From Proteiniborus ethanoligenes (GTDB lineage Bacteria; Bacillota; Clostridia; Tissierellales; Proteiniboraceae), in the NCBI RefSeq assembly GCF_900107485.1, contig NZ_FNQE01000027.1, positions 1 through 55,019 of the forward strand: a stretch of 55,019 bases of DNA. The letters run 5' to 3'. The notes below the pieces were generated by a model that did no database searches, had not been told where the DNA came from, and was given only the letters and a program-made list of their open reading frames with translations. The translations under genes were made by a program, and so were the position numbers. Below are positions 54,676 through 55,019 of this stretch, in pieces. Position 1 is the stretch's first letter. Every line of letters starts with the position of its first letter.

Positions 54676-55019
54676 GAGCAATCTGGTAATATGTCAAGAG
54701 ATGATTTTTAAAGAAAATAAAAGAAACAATTAAAAAAGAGTAATCTTAATAGAACCTATAATTTTTTTGAGAAAAATAGGTTTGAGAAGGGAAAATATTT
54801 TATTGAATCTCTCCAACTTTATCGGTGGAGTAGATTTGATTTTTAGTCAGCAATCCAAAAATCAGTCGTACTAATTTACGAGATGTAAGTGCGAGTGCTC
54901 TTTTATGTTGGTGGGTAGTTACTTCACCGTACTTCTTGTAATAAAATTGTTTATACTCTGGTATATGGTTTCGAACACTGTTAGCAGCCTCAATCAGGTA
55001 GTATCTAAGATATTTGTTT
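54676..55019 (-). mobile_element. IS110-family insertion sequence, 3' part
   Basis: Includes the partial transposase gene (54800-55019) and a 124-base non-coding tail ending at 54676, where exact identity with the copy at 1-95 begins (54676-54770). The transposase reads right to left, opposite to the left copy. IS110 elements use a DEDD/Ser transposase and a bridge RNA made from a non-coding end; whether this 3' tail encodes one cannot be judged here. Confidence 0.85.
54800..55019 (-). CDS. IS110-family transposase, C-terminal fragment (cut by window end)
   Basis: Seventy-two codons, open to the window edge. Segments KYLRYYLIEAANSVRNH, FYYKKYGEVTTHQHKRAL and ALTSRKLVRLIFGLL match the Transposase_20 C-terminal end of IS110/IS116/IS902 enzymes, including the conserved HQHKRALALTARK-type patch. 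The N-terminal DEDD domain and most of the enzyme are beyond the window. Confidence 0.9.
   Translation of the reverse strand, partial: NKYLRYYLIEAANSVRNHIPEYKQFYYKKYGEVTTHQHKRALALTSRKLVRLIFGLLTKNQIYSTDKVGEIQ

Overview
The window is AT-rich, Gram-positive (Firmicutes), most likely an anaerobic spore-former of the Clostridia/Tissierellia type. The evidence is the complete walRKHI operon with walJ and rlmH, a DnaD/DnaI-type primosome pair, the rpsF-ssb-rpsR...gdpP-rplI-dnaB block, GdpP, strong AGGAGG ribosome binding sites and frequent GTG/TTG starts. Nearly all chromosomal genes lie on the minus strand; the main plus-strand genes are a subtilase, the dnaD/dnaI pair, msrA and an imported restriction-modification operon.

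Layout. (a) 1-95 and 54676-55019 are inward-facing ends of two inverted copies of one IS110-family element, so the window looks like a unique segment bounded by a repeat. (b) 235-6967 is a loosely organised region: a P-loop NTPase, a DJ-1/PfpI remnant, a TPR protein with a metalloprotease-like tail, a LiaRS/NarXL-type two-component pair and an Fpg/Nei-like protein lacking key residues. (c) 7171-12346 is an accessory island abutting the 3' end of rlmH. It is divided by three direct repeats that copy the rlmH tail (Gly-Glu-Pro-Tyr-His-Lys-stop), the same kind of target used by staphylococcal SCC elements. The compartments hold an alpha/beta hydrolase, a MntA-HepT toxin-antitoxin pair, and a CFI-box protein beside decayed DNA. 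No recombinase is present in the island. (d) 12346-21737 is the wal envelope-stress locus: walR, walK, an extra exported protein, walH, walI, murA, walJ, a tiny CxxH/CxxC gene, surE and rlmH. (e) 22090-26841 holds a membrane-anchored peptidase, a polysaccharide deacetylase, a MATE exporter with a candidate transcription attenuator, and a subtilase with a C-terminal membrane tail.

(f) 26851-40227 is a ~13.4-kb integrative element. It carries a large serine recombinase, a TnpW-like protein, a lone HK97-type major capsid protein, a P4/D5-type primase-helicase, an orphan Phd antitoxin, and a type I R-M operon with an FRG-domain gene between hsdS and hsdR. Its ends can be read as attL/attR that split a terminator hairpin between the convergent subtilase and M23 peptidase genes. 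The recombinase-primase half looks more GC-rich than the R-M half, which suggests a mosaic. (g) 40239-44874 holds an M23/LysM/G5 envelope protein, an M1-like fragment, and dnaD-dnaI.

(h) 44971-45953 is a minus-strand tRNA cluster (Lys, Val, Asp, Thr). Three of the four tRNAs are preceded by a duplicate of their own 5' end, each separated from the real gene by an insert of 100-101 nt ending in a conserved hairpin. This pattern is not explained by ordinary gene content. A cluster of DnaA-box-like sites follows at 46094-46214. (i) 46221-53929 is core replication and ribosome genes: GNAT, dnaB helicase, rplI, gdpP, yybS-like, mazG-like, an ECF S-component, rpsR, ssb and rpsF. msrA then closes the unique segment.

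The strongest candidates for something undescribed are the ~100-nt tRNA-associated hairpin repeats, the rlmH cassette array, and the capsid-bearing serine-recombinase element that carries an R-M/FRG island.
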